A DNA stretch of 64,000 nt from Beaufortia kweichowensis (taxonomy: Eukaryota > Chordata > Actinopteri > Cypriniformes > Gastromyzontidae), in contig CM032805.1 in NCBI GenBank assembly GCA_019155185.1, positions 14,623,942 to 14,687,941 on the forward strand, given 5' to 3'. A program made the translations under genes and the position numbers. Under the pieces are notes generated by a model. It searched no databases and was not told where the DNA came from. It worked only from the letters and a program-made list of their open reading frames with translations. Below are positions 13,080 to 23,824 of the stretch, piece after piece. The stretch's first letter is position 1; every line of letters starts with the position of its first letter.

Positions 13080-13510
13080 CTCCCTATCAGAATCCTTTTA
13101 AAGTTTCGCCGCAGCCAACTTGACTCTTGGAGAGCGTGTGCAGTCATCTCAGTGAGACCTCAACGCGGCTGATGGCGAGACGGACGTTTATGGAGCCCTG
13201 GGCTACTTTTAGGCCTGGGAATTATGAAACTCATAAAACTAGCCCGAATCAGGCAGCCAGGCAGACATAATGAAACTAGGGCCTTGAGACAGAGAAATTA
13301 CCACACTGAGTTTGGAAATGTCACCCAGACTTATGATACGATCAGAAGAGCGTCTCTGGCGCCCAAGGTGTCCTCTAAATTGAGCGCTCTGCATATAGAA
13401 TGCCATGATAAGACGATGACCGATAGAAGCACGCTTACCGTTTCGCTGCCCATTACAATTTTTGTTGGGCCATCCTTAAGATCTGCTTTGACAATTTTTC
13501 CCTAATGAAG
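13080..13510. promoter_or_regulatory. Candidate conserved regulatory block
   Basis: Complex, CpG-containing sequence with a plus-strand frame of 93 codons (13224-13505) that shows no domain. There is a run of TAATGAAAC, GGAATTATGAAACTCATAAA and GGCGCCC motifs. It lies 130 bp after the 12.5 kb block, so the two may be one composite element. Confidence 0.22.
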
Positions 13511-14029
13511 AAAAAAACCTACCGAGTAAGACAATTTAATATGTGTGTTTGTACGTTCTAAGCAGTTTTGGTAAGCATTGCTTTTTGTGTGTTACAATAT
13601 TGCGTTACTCATTATAAAAAGTAATAATTGTGTTGACTGTCATGACGAAAGCATGTTTCTCCAAACATGAGAAAAGAAAGATTTTCATTGTATTCGTCAT
13701 TAAAGTAACTTTTGTTTCTTTGTCGCCAACTGTGTTTAAAACATAAAATTGCAGGTTACTTTATGTACTTACCTTTATATAGGTGGAAGTCAAATTATGT
13801 CAAACTGACATTTCTCACATACAGAACAACTCTTTTTTTTTTTTTAAAACGTTACGGATTACAGCTTCAAATTAATTCTTTGAAATAATAATAACTGATA
13901 TAATGTTGTAAAGGCAAATAAAGTAATCAGTAATTTGCTTTAAATGTGCATTATGTAATGCCGTACAACACTGTTGTAAGTTGACAAGACAAGTGGTTTA
14001 TATTTAACTGTGAATCCTCATCAAAATAG
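13511..14029. other. AT-rich spacer
   Basis: Poly-T near 13833 and A/T-rich sequence; nothing else seen. Confidence 0.4.
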
Positions 14030-14310
14030 TTCATTTGTTTGTCCGATTAGCGTAATGAAAGAATGGAAGCAATTTTAGCATAAATGAGGCTATTTGGACT
14101 CTCATTAAATTAAGCGTTTGTATAGTATTGATGCTCTAATGAAAGTTTGCTCGGCGGGGAAATAAATGTTTGTCATTTTGGACAATCAGTAAAGAAACGG
14201 GATAAAAAGTTTCACTGTGGAGTGAGTTATGAGCGATGTAAACTAAGTAGTTAGCGTCCTTTTTAATGGAGCTTTGTATTGCAAAACTTGTATAAAAACC
14301 AAATGTTGAA
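14030..14310. promoter_or_regulatory. Candidate homeobox-motif cluster
   Basis: Within 100 bp there are GATTAG (14045-14050), TAATGA (14053-14058), TCATTAAATTAA (14102-14113) and CTAATGA (14136-14142), set in otherwise complex sequence with scattered CpGs (TGCTCGGCGGGG). This density of homeodomain-type cores outside low-complexity DNA is typical of vertebrate developmental enhancers. No conservation evidence is available here. Confidence 0.25.
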
Positions 14311-15784
14311 GGTCTCAGTTTTTAAAGGTTGAAACTCAAACATGTAATTGGATTTCTGTAGCTGGATTTCTCAAATATAAGAACTTGGATAATTACCGAT
14401 TAGTTTTAATTGGGGATATTAAATAACAGTGATTTAAAATGATTACATTATAATTATGATTTTCATCTTTATATATTAATGGAGGACTGTTCATAATTGC
14501 TAAGACAGGATATCTAACGCATGTCAGTTGCTTCTTGTACTCAAAACGCTGTCTTGTTCAGTGAATTGTGTAATCTTTTCTTCAACTAATGCCATACTTT
14601 CTTATAGACTGCACTAATTCTGTTTGCTTATACAGTCGTCTTGAAGGAGAAATCCACTAAAGCAGTCAATTCTTCATAAGAAGAGAGTACCATGAGCGTG
14701 AAAAATATGGCTTAGTGCATGAAAGAATAAAAATTGTGTTCATTCATGACCGAAAGACCAGCTGCCTGACAAAACTTGGAATTTGAGATGTGGTAGATGC
14801 AGTGATAAAGCATGTAGCGTGAGTGGATTACCATAATACAAAGACACATTAATCATATTCTGCCTTCAGGACTCAACAGAAGACATTTTATGGCATCTTG
14901 TATCTGTTTGTCAGAGATAACTCCCGGCAAATTTTTAGAAGCATTCTTATAAATGTAAGTGCACATGTGCTGTAAACATTTATGTTTATTCATTTGGCAG
15001 ATGCTAATGATTTGTTCAGGATGACAAGGTTGTATCATGAGTAATACATTTTACATTACATAAACTGAGTTGAGTTAGTACTGCTGGTTATGGGCAGTGG
15101 ATGACAGAAAAGAGAGGTTTGCATTGGAGATGTCCAATTATGAGATAAAAGGTTTTGTGGATTTGACTGGCAAGTGAAAATAAATGTTACGCTTTTCATG
15201 TTGTAAGCGGAAACCGCCAACAGACAGATGGGCTTAACCATTGAAGCTTTGAGAAGGAGAGCAGTTTTAGCGTAATTGAAGTTTTAATCACAGGTCTGTG
15301 AACTTTGATCTAGGAGTCAGACCCCTGGAAGAGCAGGCTGAGGAGATCAAGGTAAATTCGGCCGAGAGAGAAGATGCAGTGAAGTGTTGGGAGACAACCA
15401 GTAGCAAGAGCAAGGGAACATAGAGAATCATTAAACCAGCCAGCTGTTAACAGGATGAAACAGAAATGTCGTTTCCAATAACAGTCTGCCTTCACGCTCG
15501 CACCCCTGTTTACACCCGGCCCAACAGGAGAATGTAATAAGAGCTAAGTGTTGCTGCGTATGTGTCACTTTTCCCCGGTGTCTTGCTTCAGAAAAGTTTT
15601 TCAGAAATCGTGTGGAGCAGGTGCTCAGGTTTACCTTTGTGATGGGTGTTAGTGAGTTTGACTTGTCTTCACACTTTTATGGTTACTAAGCAACATTGTG
15701 ATTTTTTTTATTTTTTATATATATAGCTTCAAAAATGACTCACCAAATCAGAATGTATTGAATGATAATGACAATGATAATAAT
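14311..15784. other. Unique non-coding sequence with possible repeat scraps
   Basis: TTTATTCATTTGGCAGATGC at about 14983-15002 resembles the tail of the tRNA-derived SINE family seen at 37610 and 50664, but the rest is not recognisable. 15040-15480 is moderately GC-rich and holds a 58-nt splice-flanked open stretch discussed under findings. Confidence 0.35.
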
Positions 15785-15894
15785 TTATTGTTATTGTTAT
15801 TGTTATTGTTATTGTTAGTATTATTGTTAGTATTAGTAGTAGTATTAGTATTAGTATTAGTATTAGTATTAGTATTAGTATTATTATTATTATA
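15785..15894 (+). repeat. Compound TTATTG / TTAGTA microsatellite
   Basis: Five TTATTG units (15785-15814) pass into interspersed TTAGTA/TATTAG hexamers and end in ATT trinucleotides. The two hexamer types differ by single substitutions from an ATT trinucleotide ancestor. Open frames through it (Leu/Val or Asn/Thr runs) are artefacts. Confidence 0.9.
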
Positions 15895-16557
15895 AAAGGA
15901 TGCTCTTCCGTAGCTATACAAGCATGCATATTTCAAACAATCAATAATAATACTGATAATCATCATCATTATAATAATAAATTATTATTTAATACATTAT
16001 AATAATATTTTATGATGACAGACCAGATCATTCATTTATCATCAGTTGTGTTCTGTATGTGTCCATCAAGAGAAAATAATCAGTAAGATAAAATAACTTT
16101 ATTGATCATGAATATGCATTTACATGAAGGCCTAAATAATCTTTTTTGTCAACTTTCCAGCAGAAATCACTAAATTGTGATAGATGTACAGTTAGCACAT
16201 TATGTAAAGTTATATAAAGCACTTATACCATGATTTTGTACATACCACCCACCATTAGTCCTCAGCAAAGGAAGGATTGTTTTCAAGTGGACATTTTAAT
16301 GTTACACCTGCAGCAATACTGATGAAATGTTTTACAGTATAGACACACAAAGTGCCCTTTGATATGGGCTCTACAGTCATCTGTCATTACAAGTACTCTC
16401 AAATGCTTATTAATTCAATATACTCAAATTGGAGACAGTAGAAAAGCAACTGTAGTTCTTTGGGATCCAACTCCATTACCACATTCTAGACATTTTTCTT
16501 GTCTGTAGGTTTGAAAAACGCATGCTTTTATTGCTACGGAAAAGAGCATCCTTCTAT
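15892..16557. mobile_element. Non-autonomous element bounded by 43-45 bp inverted repeats
   Basis: The left arm (15896-15938) reads AAGGATGCTCTTCCGTAGC, then ATACAAGCATGC, then TTTCAAAC. The reverse complement of the right arm (16509-16553) reads AAGGATGCTCTTTTCCGTAG, then CAATAAAAGCATGC, then TTTCAAAC. The first 32 aligned positions differ at two bases plus a 2-base insertion. The interior (about 570 bp) is AT-rich and has no coding frame. The left end abuts the TTAGTA microsatellite, which hides any target duplication, so the superfamily is undetermined. A MITE is most likely; a chance inverted duplication is unlikely at this identity. Confidence 0.6.
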
Positions 16558-16899
16558 TGCAAAACAAAAACGAGGGATGCGTCTGAAAGAATGGCTTTTG
16601 TTTCTATAAAAAAGCCACGAGGGCAAAAAGGCTGATGACCCATTTTAAGGGTTGGTATGGTGTGTATTTACTGCTCGTGTTGGAGGCTACTAAAGCCCAA
16701 GAGAAGGAGGTGCTGTAAGATGAATTGCTCTGATAAGACAGTCTCTCTTCTAAGGAAAGCGAAGGGAGAAAGAGCTTTTAAAGTCCCTGATGGTGAGGAT
16801 TTGCGTCACACTAAAGAGAGATGGAAAGACTCTGGAAAGAATTGTGTTGAGAACAGATAAGCTGCCAGAATGGCTTTTGATGGATATCTTTTGGCATGA
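16558..16899. other. Unique sequence with an unsupported 67-codon frame
   Basis: The plus-strand frame 16657-16860 is Lys/Arg/Cys-rich and resembles no domain I know. No flanking splice or promoter signals make it convincing. Confidence 0.35.
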
Positions 16900-17050
16900 A
16901 AGGTGTGAGAATTCAGGACCGGTGTCAGTGACCTTTTAAGACATATTAGGTGCAGAGTGAAATGTGACCCATCTCCTAATTCATCAGCGTGTGATACGAG
17001 ACGTCACTTCATTGCTTCAAATCCAGGTGATTGTGCTCTGTGCTATAGTA
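16900..17050. promoter_or_regulatory. Candidate conserved regulatory block
   Basis: Complex sequence with a GACGTCAC CRE-like site (about 17000-17007), CTCCTAATTCATCAGCG and CAGGTG E-box in under 150 bp. Inference only. Confidence 0.2.
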
Positions 17051-17559
17051 AGCGGACACAGAGGCACACTTGACATTTAAGCTGTAGTACTGTGGTTTTA
17101 ATAGCTGAAGTGTGATGGGTCAGTTTGATGTCCAGACTGTTGGGTTAGAGGACAGTGATTTTTCAGCCAGTTCTTCTTCTCATTCTTGTTGAGTTTGTTT
17201 GGCCTGCACACAATTCTGATCTTTCAGACTAAATGTCTGCACTTTACATTTACATGTGATGAAGTTGAATCTGGTTGTTCAGGCAGTGTACATGCAAAAA
17301 GTTATTTTTAGCCCAAGGTTTGGTCAAAAATTGACATTTTCTAGGTTAATTTAAAAAGTTTAACAATTAGTTGGGTTTGCCTTTTTTTTTTTTTTTAATA
17401 CCCCAGCATTTTTATTGTAAAATCAATGTAAAATATTTAGCAATGTAAGTTTATAATTTTCATGTAGCATTGCTTTTCATCTATTGTTTTGTGGGATCTT
17501 TTGTGACCCAGGGCCAAACCCAATCATTGGACTATATTAGTCTGAAAAATGTCCACATT
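17051..17559. other. Unique and T-rich sequence
   Basis: Includes a T14-15 run near 17383-17397. GTGACCCAGGGCC at about 17502 echoes the terminus of a dispersed GTGACC family, but no partner end is visible. Confidence 0.35.
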
Positions 17560-17663
17560 TGACTCAAGAAAAGGTTAAAACAGCCCAGCATTTTGGGCTA
17601 AAAGGACCATGCCTAGGTTAAATTATAACGACCCAAACATGAGTTGAAAATAACCCAGCATTT
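17560..17663. repeat. AACCCAGCATTT-type dispersed repeat fragment
   Basis: GTTAAAACAGCCCAGCATTT and TTGAAAATAACCCAGCATTT are two units of the TTGAAATAACCCAGCATTTT motif that I recall as a frequent cyprinid repeat. It directly abuts the TTAACATT-type repeat that follows. Confidence 0.5.
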
Positions 17664-17842
17664 GTTAGTGTTAATATACTTTTTAACATTGATTAATCTT
17701 CGTTAATGTCATTACAGTTATTCATGTTAGTTTATTGTGCATTAGCTAATGTTAAAATTTGATTTTAAAAATGTATTTGTAAATGCTAAAAATGCTGTAA
17801 AACTAATGTTTACCAATACAACTTTATTGTAAAATGCTACCT
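17664..17842 (+). repeat. TTAACATTAGTTAATGCATTA-type dispersed repeat, copy 1
   Basis: Alternating ACTAATGTT, TTAATGT, GTGCATTAGCTAATGTT and a terminal ACTTTATTGTAAAATGCTAC. This matches my memory of a cyprinid repeat whose ends read GTAACACTTTA and its complement. Shares GCTAATG, AACTAATGTT and ACAAxxTTATTG with 45340-45541. Probably a decayed DNA element. Confidence 0.6.
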
Positions 17843-18059
17843 CATGCACACAAATGTGCATAAATGAACCTAATTTGGTTCTTTTTATTTTGTTGTCAAA
17901 ATTGTTTAGCTTTTTAGACTACAAAAAAATAATATAACAACAAACCGAGTTGACAAAACAAAACATGTTCAATTAGCAAAATTGCTGAGGTGATTATGTC
18001 CTCATATGAGGAATGTTAGTGCCCTTAACTAGCCTATATGCCTATTTTAGGTCTAGTTT

Positions 18060-18700
18060 CTCCAAATGAGTAATGGCGCCTGTGCTGCAATTAGACATTG
18101 CGCTGCATTCTATGATCTTCATGTGTTCCTTTGGGGCTGTTGTTTTGTAACAAAAAGCTGCTCAGCCAGCACAAACCCAAGCCCAGCGGCCTCACCTCTA
18201 CAGCCAGCGCTGCACACAGCACAGATGTCACCGGTCCCTGGAGAACCCGCTTTATCTTCATTCTTATGCACTTACGATTACACAGCTAAAATATCGAGAT
18301 CTGCGTTTGAGGTAGAAGAAAGACCTGCTGAATATCGACAGGGTGATAATTGCGTTGTATTGCGTTGTGGGAGATTGATTTAAAGTAAGCATGTGTTGCG
18401 TGGGTCTGACACGTTGCGTTTGTCACCTGCTTTGATTGCTTTACAGTGTAATTGGCAGAGATTTGTCCTGATGATTTTAAATGAACTGCAAAATATTGCG
18501 ATCTTCTTCACCCCAGAGGTTCCACATGACGGATGATGGAGTTCTCGACGTGGATAAAGGAAAGCTCTGAACTGCGGCTTCATCTATCAGAACCGGCCCA
18601 GCTGGATTCTCTACCGATGATGGACGGCCGCAGCTGGCGCATTGATCCGTCGGTGTCTGCGCTCGATGCTTGTGCATTGATTGTATGCAGGACGGCTGAG
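18060..18700. promoter_or_regulatory. GC-raised, CpG-containing block; candidate regulatory element or short exon
   Basis: Overlapping open frames occur on both strands (18066-18383 plus; 18380-18677 minus), with many CpGs at 18530-18670, unlike the surroundings. A pyrimidine-rich CTTCTTCACCCCAG (to 18516) is a good splice acceptor and is followed by 17 open codons and a stop. No domain is recognisable. A conserved enhancer is the more conservative reading. Confidence 0.25.
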
Positions 18701-20519
18701 ATATGAGTTTTCTTTGTAGAACATCTTCTAAAAGTCTGGAAGTGGGTTGCTATTCAGCTGCATGGGAGGTGTTGCGTTACTAAGATGGTAAAAAGTTACA
18801 CAGCCGATTGTCGAGAACACGGTAATTGAAAACAGGATATGCAGTGTTAAGTTTTACTTTTTAAGACTTGACATGCTCAAATGCCAGAACTTTCAGTATA
18901 TGATCTTAATATGAGAAAAATGCACCGCTGACACAATTTGAAGCAGCACTTTATAGTTACTCAGACAAGGACGTTGTCTAATTAACTATCCAGTTATGTA
19001 CCGCACGACCAGACGATTTATTATGTGCCATCTGCATGCTAGACTGTATGACGACACTTCATGCTGTGTATTTCAAGGATGATATTTCTTATAAATTAAG
19101 GTTATTTTTCTGCATAGGCCTGAACTACTCCTTGCCGCTGGTCCGGGCTAACGTGCTAAGACAAGGCAAAAGGTTATTCATGAATCAGATATAGATCACT
19201 TCACATCTCATTAAGATTAAAAAATGCATTTGTTCTGAGTACCGTAAAGACAATATTTACTTGTGCATTTTTTAGTGCATTATTCCCAGATGTTATGAAA
19301 ACGGATATTAATGCAAGATGGAAAAAAACTATAAGCGTAGCGGGATCTTGTTTTTGTGCTTCTTTGATGTCTGCACATGCTTTGATGTAGTTTATACATA
19401 GAATACACACATTTTCACGCATTATGATTTACATAATAAAATTGGGTTACTATTCCAAGCGTCATGCATTTGAAGTCAAACGTATACTTTTAATCAAAAC
19501 AGACATGTGTAATTGTGCTGACGGTAAAACACTCTCTCGTACTCCAGTATAATGTGCATCAGCTGTAAGTGAGGTGTTTGTAGATGTAAACACTTGAAGT
19601 GTGAACATTGAATGTGATCTGGTTTCATCATTACTCTGTTTGTTTGAGCGGTACAACAGCGAGATTATCGTCACAGGCTGATAAACATGTCGGCCTGGCT
19701 GATAAACAGAAGGGCTTTTACCTCCTACTTGTGTCAGATACAAACTCCTTCAGACAACCTTGTCTGAATTTACAATTAATACAGTATTATGCTAAATACT
19801 TTTTTTCATTAGATTAGTCGCATGTCTATGTCATATTATGCCAATATATTGTATACGCCATGTGCACATTTCTCTTTGAAAAAATAGCATCTGTCGAATG
19901 TTATAATGTAAACATTTCCGGACACAGAAATATATCTTGATATATCTTGATATATTTCATGATCAAGAGTTAGTTGTTTTAAAAATCTTTAAATCTGTTT
20001 TGATAGAAACCACAGACTTTATATGAGCATTATTTTCAGTCACAGATTATTCACATCACAACGTTATTTACATCCGATGTTGGACACGAAAACAAAATGA
20101 AAAAAATTGAAAAATCATCCCAAAGAACATAAATATTTGCATAATATAAAACATAAATTGTACACATCTGTTTGTTCTGTAAGCTTCATGCAGTGTTGAT
20201 TAGTGTCCTGGGATTAGTTCTAAAATATGTTTCTTACTTTTTAACATTATATACGTTTTATCCTCTAATGATTTTTGCTGTCTGAACATGAAGATAAATT
20301 AGGGACGACCATCACTCTCTGCATGTGGTTAATGTTTATTTGTGATCTAGAATCATTTCGAGGTTTCTGTTCATGGTATATAGTGCCAGTTTTTGATGTG
20401 AGAGCTGTGATGTTCTTGGCCCTAATTTGAAAGGCTCTGGTTTGAAATATTTCACTGTGATACTGGCTCTGTAATGATGTTTGTCTCTTGGTTGATCACG
20501 CTTGGCAGTGACACTAAAG
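18701..20519. other. Unique non-coding sequence
   Basis: Nothing recognised. A small quasi-palindrome of two ATATCTTGAT units, flanked by GAAATATAT and ATATATTTC, lies at 19927-19958. Confidence 0.4.
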
Positions 20520-20710
20520 ACACAAATAGTGTAGGACGGAGGTGCTGGCAGGAGTAATGGATTTCAAACGAGTCAGATGCGAATAAACAAAGAAAAATCT
20601 CGATAGGTTTCGTTGTGGTTGTCCAGTAATGCCTTTGAGGAAATTACACACAACGATGGAGAGACGTAATTGGCAGCAAGGTGGTGATTTTTACCAAGGT
20701 TTCCATCAGT
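20520..20710. promoter_or_regulatory. Candidate conserved regulatory block
   Basis: Complex sequence with GGAGTAATGG, GCGAATAAACAAAG (forkhead-like core), AGTAATGCC and CGTAATTGG in 150 bp, and little low complexity. Inferred from motif density. Confidence 0.2.
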
Positions 20711-23273
20711 AGCTCTAGATCTCATTCAGTGTTGTGGATACCATTAATATCTTATTTAAGAATAGATTTCTTTTTCTGTTTGTGAATTCATAAAGATTGT
20801 ATATGCCATTTATTTTAGAAGATGAAGGATGCAGAATGAACTGAAGGATGCTCAAAGTGGCTTTAGAGAGGCTAGGAAAGGCTTTTTCCAGAAACTAAGA
20901 TGTGATGCAGATGCTTTACTCGAGTAGTTTTTAGTAAAATCAATTTTCCCTCAAGTCTCTTGTTTACACATCACACAAGAGTTTTGTTTTGCTAGAAGTT
21001 GCTTGCTTGGAAACTGTCAGATCAGAAATATTTGATGCTGGGAAAGCACACAGTGATAAATGGAGCTTTGGGAAAACACTGCAGTATTCAAATGAGATTT
21101 ATAGGCAATTTACTACCTAGGAATAATATGAGAGAAGGTTGCTGCCAGCTCAGAAACCCTAAAATTGTTGCTCTAAAAGAAGCAGATTCTATAAAACAAG
21201 CGTGCTTTATAGAACATCTGTTTGGGCATCATGTGAACGCGTTGTCTTTTCCTATAAAATCTTTGAGCTCTCTCCAAATCTTTTAGTGAACCATAAAGTT
21301 CAATTTCTTCTAAAATGAGATGCATGTATTTTAATGACATGTGCCATTTGTTGTTTTAGGTGGAACGAGTAGAAGTCCTCTTTGCAGTATGATGTTCACA
21401 TGATGATGTTGAGAAAAGATAAGAATAATAAGAATAGTGGCAACATTATGTAATGAGAGGTTCTTTCAACAACCATTCAACAATCATTTCTTAATAAATA
21501 CCTTTTTTAATTATATTTATTTTAATTTTATTTTATAATTTTTAAATTTTGTTTAAATTTAATCCAGTTTACTTTTACTTTTGTAATTTGTCATTTCTGT
21601 TCATATGTTTGAATTATTTAATAGAATAGTTATAAGTAGAGATACTGTACTTTATGTAGATTTCAATGTTGACCTAATAATGTGTTTTGTTCAGTTTTGC
21701 AGTTGCTTCTTTATCTGCCAGACAAATTCACAATAGAAAAACTTTAGTTTTCTTTAGTGTCAACCAAGTTTGGTTGCTTTTGCATTTTGTTCATATGGAA
21801 AAACAATGTCACCGTTTTGTGTGCATTTACTAGAGGCATCAGTCAGCCCATTTTGGACACACGAGTCCAATTTCGCTCTTTGTTTCTTTCTGTAGTACTA
21901 AACCAAACAGAAGTCCATTAAAGCTGATTTCTGCGGTGGTCCCAGGCGGTTAAAACGCATGCATGGCCAAAAGAAGCAGAAATATGATTTGCCTCCCATG
22001 GGATTGCTTTGAGGTATGTTGTGCATGTTTATTTGTCTTGGTGAAAGCAGGGGTGGAATTTTAAACAGGCCAGCCTCAGCGCGTGTCTTTCTTATGGACC
22101 AGAAAATAGTCCACCACTGTTTTCCATCTTCCCACTTCAGGCAACATCACTGGTGCTACAGTTTCACTTAAAATTCACTGGATAGCATGTGCTTCTCATT
22201 CAAGATGTTTTTAGTGAGATCAGACAGCTGTGCTGCGCTTTGCCCACTGCAGCTCTGTATTCAGTAAGCTCTCTTTTACTGATGAACAGACAGATTACAG
22301 AGAAAGAGAAAGAGTTTGAAAGGACTTTGACTGACAAGCTTGCTTCTGAATTTAGTGCTGTGATGAGTGGAAGTCTCTGTCGCGCAGTGATAAATGAGCA
22401 TTCGGTCTCAGACCCACGTTCAGATTTATCAAATATGTCTTTATGTTCCAGACGATGCGGCAGACATCTGAGCTCACGACTGAGGTGACGTTTATTGCTT
22501 TTGTCCTTTTTATTTGCTGCAAAGAATGGTTATTTTTCCCGTATCTGTTGTGTTGTTGAAACATCTGAAGATGTTTTTACATTCAACAACCATTCAGTGC
22601 ACATCAACTGATCTTAACTGCTTCGCAACTGTAAACAGTCTACAGTTAAGCTAATAAACTAGGTTATTCGGTGATAAACATATTGAAATTATGAATGACA
22701 ACACGATTGTGTAGAAAGATCCTTTAAAGATCAACTAATATTGATTATCTTAAAAGTTTTTATTGTGTTTTTTGATGTTTAATGTCACAATGCACAATTT
22801 TAGTATGTTCTTCCTAGACAGCACATCTTTCTGTATGACCTATCAAATGTAGTATGTTATGAACTTATGTGCAGTAAGTATTGGTAAGTCTATCTGTATG
22901 ACGTGAACTTTCACGAGCAGATTGCTGACATGTTGCAATGTAAAATCAGTCATGATCATGCAACATTATTTTCCCACTTTATGTTCTTTGAGATATTCAC
23001 ATGATGCATATTCATGTGCAGTTGGGAATTCTTACTTTTATTGGCTCATGAATAGATTACCTTGACTAGTCATGATCAGAATTGCAAATGCCGTTGATTG
23101 TGTGGGATACAAGTTATCTGCAATAGTGTTTTGCGTGATAAATATCAAAGAATGTTAAAGGCTTATTTGCATATTTGATGTTGAATTTTAAATTTATAAT
23201 AAGTAAATGATTTGTTTAAGTAAAGAGTTATGACATTTGTTGTTAGAACAACAAGAATGGGTTATCAATAAAC
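20711..23273. other. Unique non-coding sequence
   Basis: AT-rich at 21490-21620 (TTTAATTTTATTTTATAATT type). 21850-22000 and 22180-22490 have higher GC; the 99-codon frame at 22189-22488 has no recognisable domain. Confidence 0.4.
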
Positions 23274-23309
23274 TTTGACTGCAGTCAAACATTTGAAGTT
23301 TGACTGCAG
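23274..23309. repeat. Perfect 12-bp inverted repeat (hairpin) with nested palindrome
   Basis: CTGCAGTCAAAC (23279-23290) and GTTTGACTGCAG (23298-23309) are exact reverse complements around the loop ATTTGAA. The left half also sits inside the 16-bp palindrome TTTGACTGCAGTCAAA (23274-23289). A T-run follows at 23313. In a eukaryote this is not a bacterial-type terminator; it may be a small fold-back remnant. Confidence 0.8.
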
Positions 23310-23685
23310 CATTTTTTTTTTTTTAAGGTAACTTTGATCCATTTTACAGTTTTTCTTTATTAAATTTAAAATGTAATACTTAATTTAAATTCAAAGTCTC
23401 ATAATGTCGGTAAAGAGTGCTAAAGCTTTGTGGTTGTGCATTTTGTGGCACAGAAATTTCTTAAATTTCAACAAACGGTGACACATGCTCAGCCTTCATC
23501 ACCAGTAGAGCAACTTGGGTTTCTAGGTGGATTTTTATGTGTTATCTATTTTTTGCTTTCTAGTTTTATTTAGAAAGTGGTAATGACTTTGAGAGATCAA
23601 GCGGGGTAAACAGGAGACTGATTTTCTCTGATTTATGCTTTGGTAATTTGTAAGAGAAAAGCTCTTTTGCATTTGTCATTTCCAG
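23310..23685. other. Unique non-coding sequence
   Basis: T-run at 23313-23324, then AT-rich DNA leading into a pyrimidine tract at 23660-23685 that forms a plausible splice acceptor. Confidence 0.4.
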
Positions 23686-23824
23686 GCTGACTGCGGTTCA
23701 CGGTGCATTCTGATGACTTCTCAAATCTGCCGCTGATGCTGCCACCATCACATGATTTCACAGGATCAGAAACTCGACAGAATAACACATCCGAGCTGAA
23801 CCGTGCTGGAAAAGTGAATTGCGG
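23686..23824 (+). other. Best splice-bounded candidate exon (unconfirmed)
   Basis: A strong acceptor (CTCTTTTGCATTTGTCATTTCCAG class, ending 23685) and a strong donor GCGG^GTAAGA (donor GT at 23825) bracket 139 nt. One frame is open from 23691 to the donor for 44 codons and ends in phase 2. An alternative acceptor TGATTTCACAG (ending 23763) would give a 61-nt exon in the same frame. The peptide ends SELNRAGKVNCG and matches no family I recognise. The codon spanning 23688-23690 is TGA, so the longer version would have to start translation inside, or be untranslated. It could equally be a chance pairing of signals. Confidence 0.15.

Noticed and set aside
15698..15969. Leu/Val- and Asn/Thr-rich frames
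   Set aside because: Translation of the TTATTG/TTAGTA microsatellite.
16657..16860. Lys/Arg/Cys-rich 67-codon frame
   Set aside because: No domain pattern (cysteines do not match a zinc-finger spacing) and no splice signals.
23279..23324. Hairpin plus T-run as an intrinsic terminator
   Set aside because: The window is vertebrate DNA; this terminator type is bacterial and no gene ends here.
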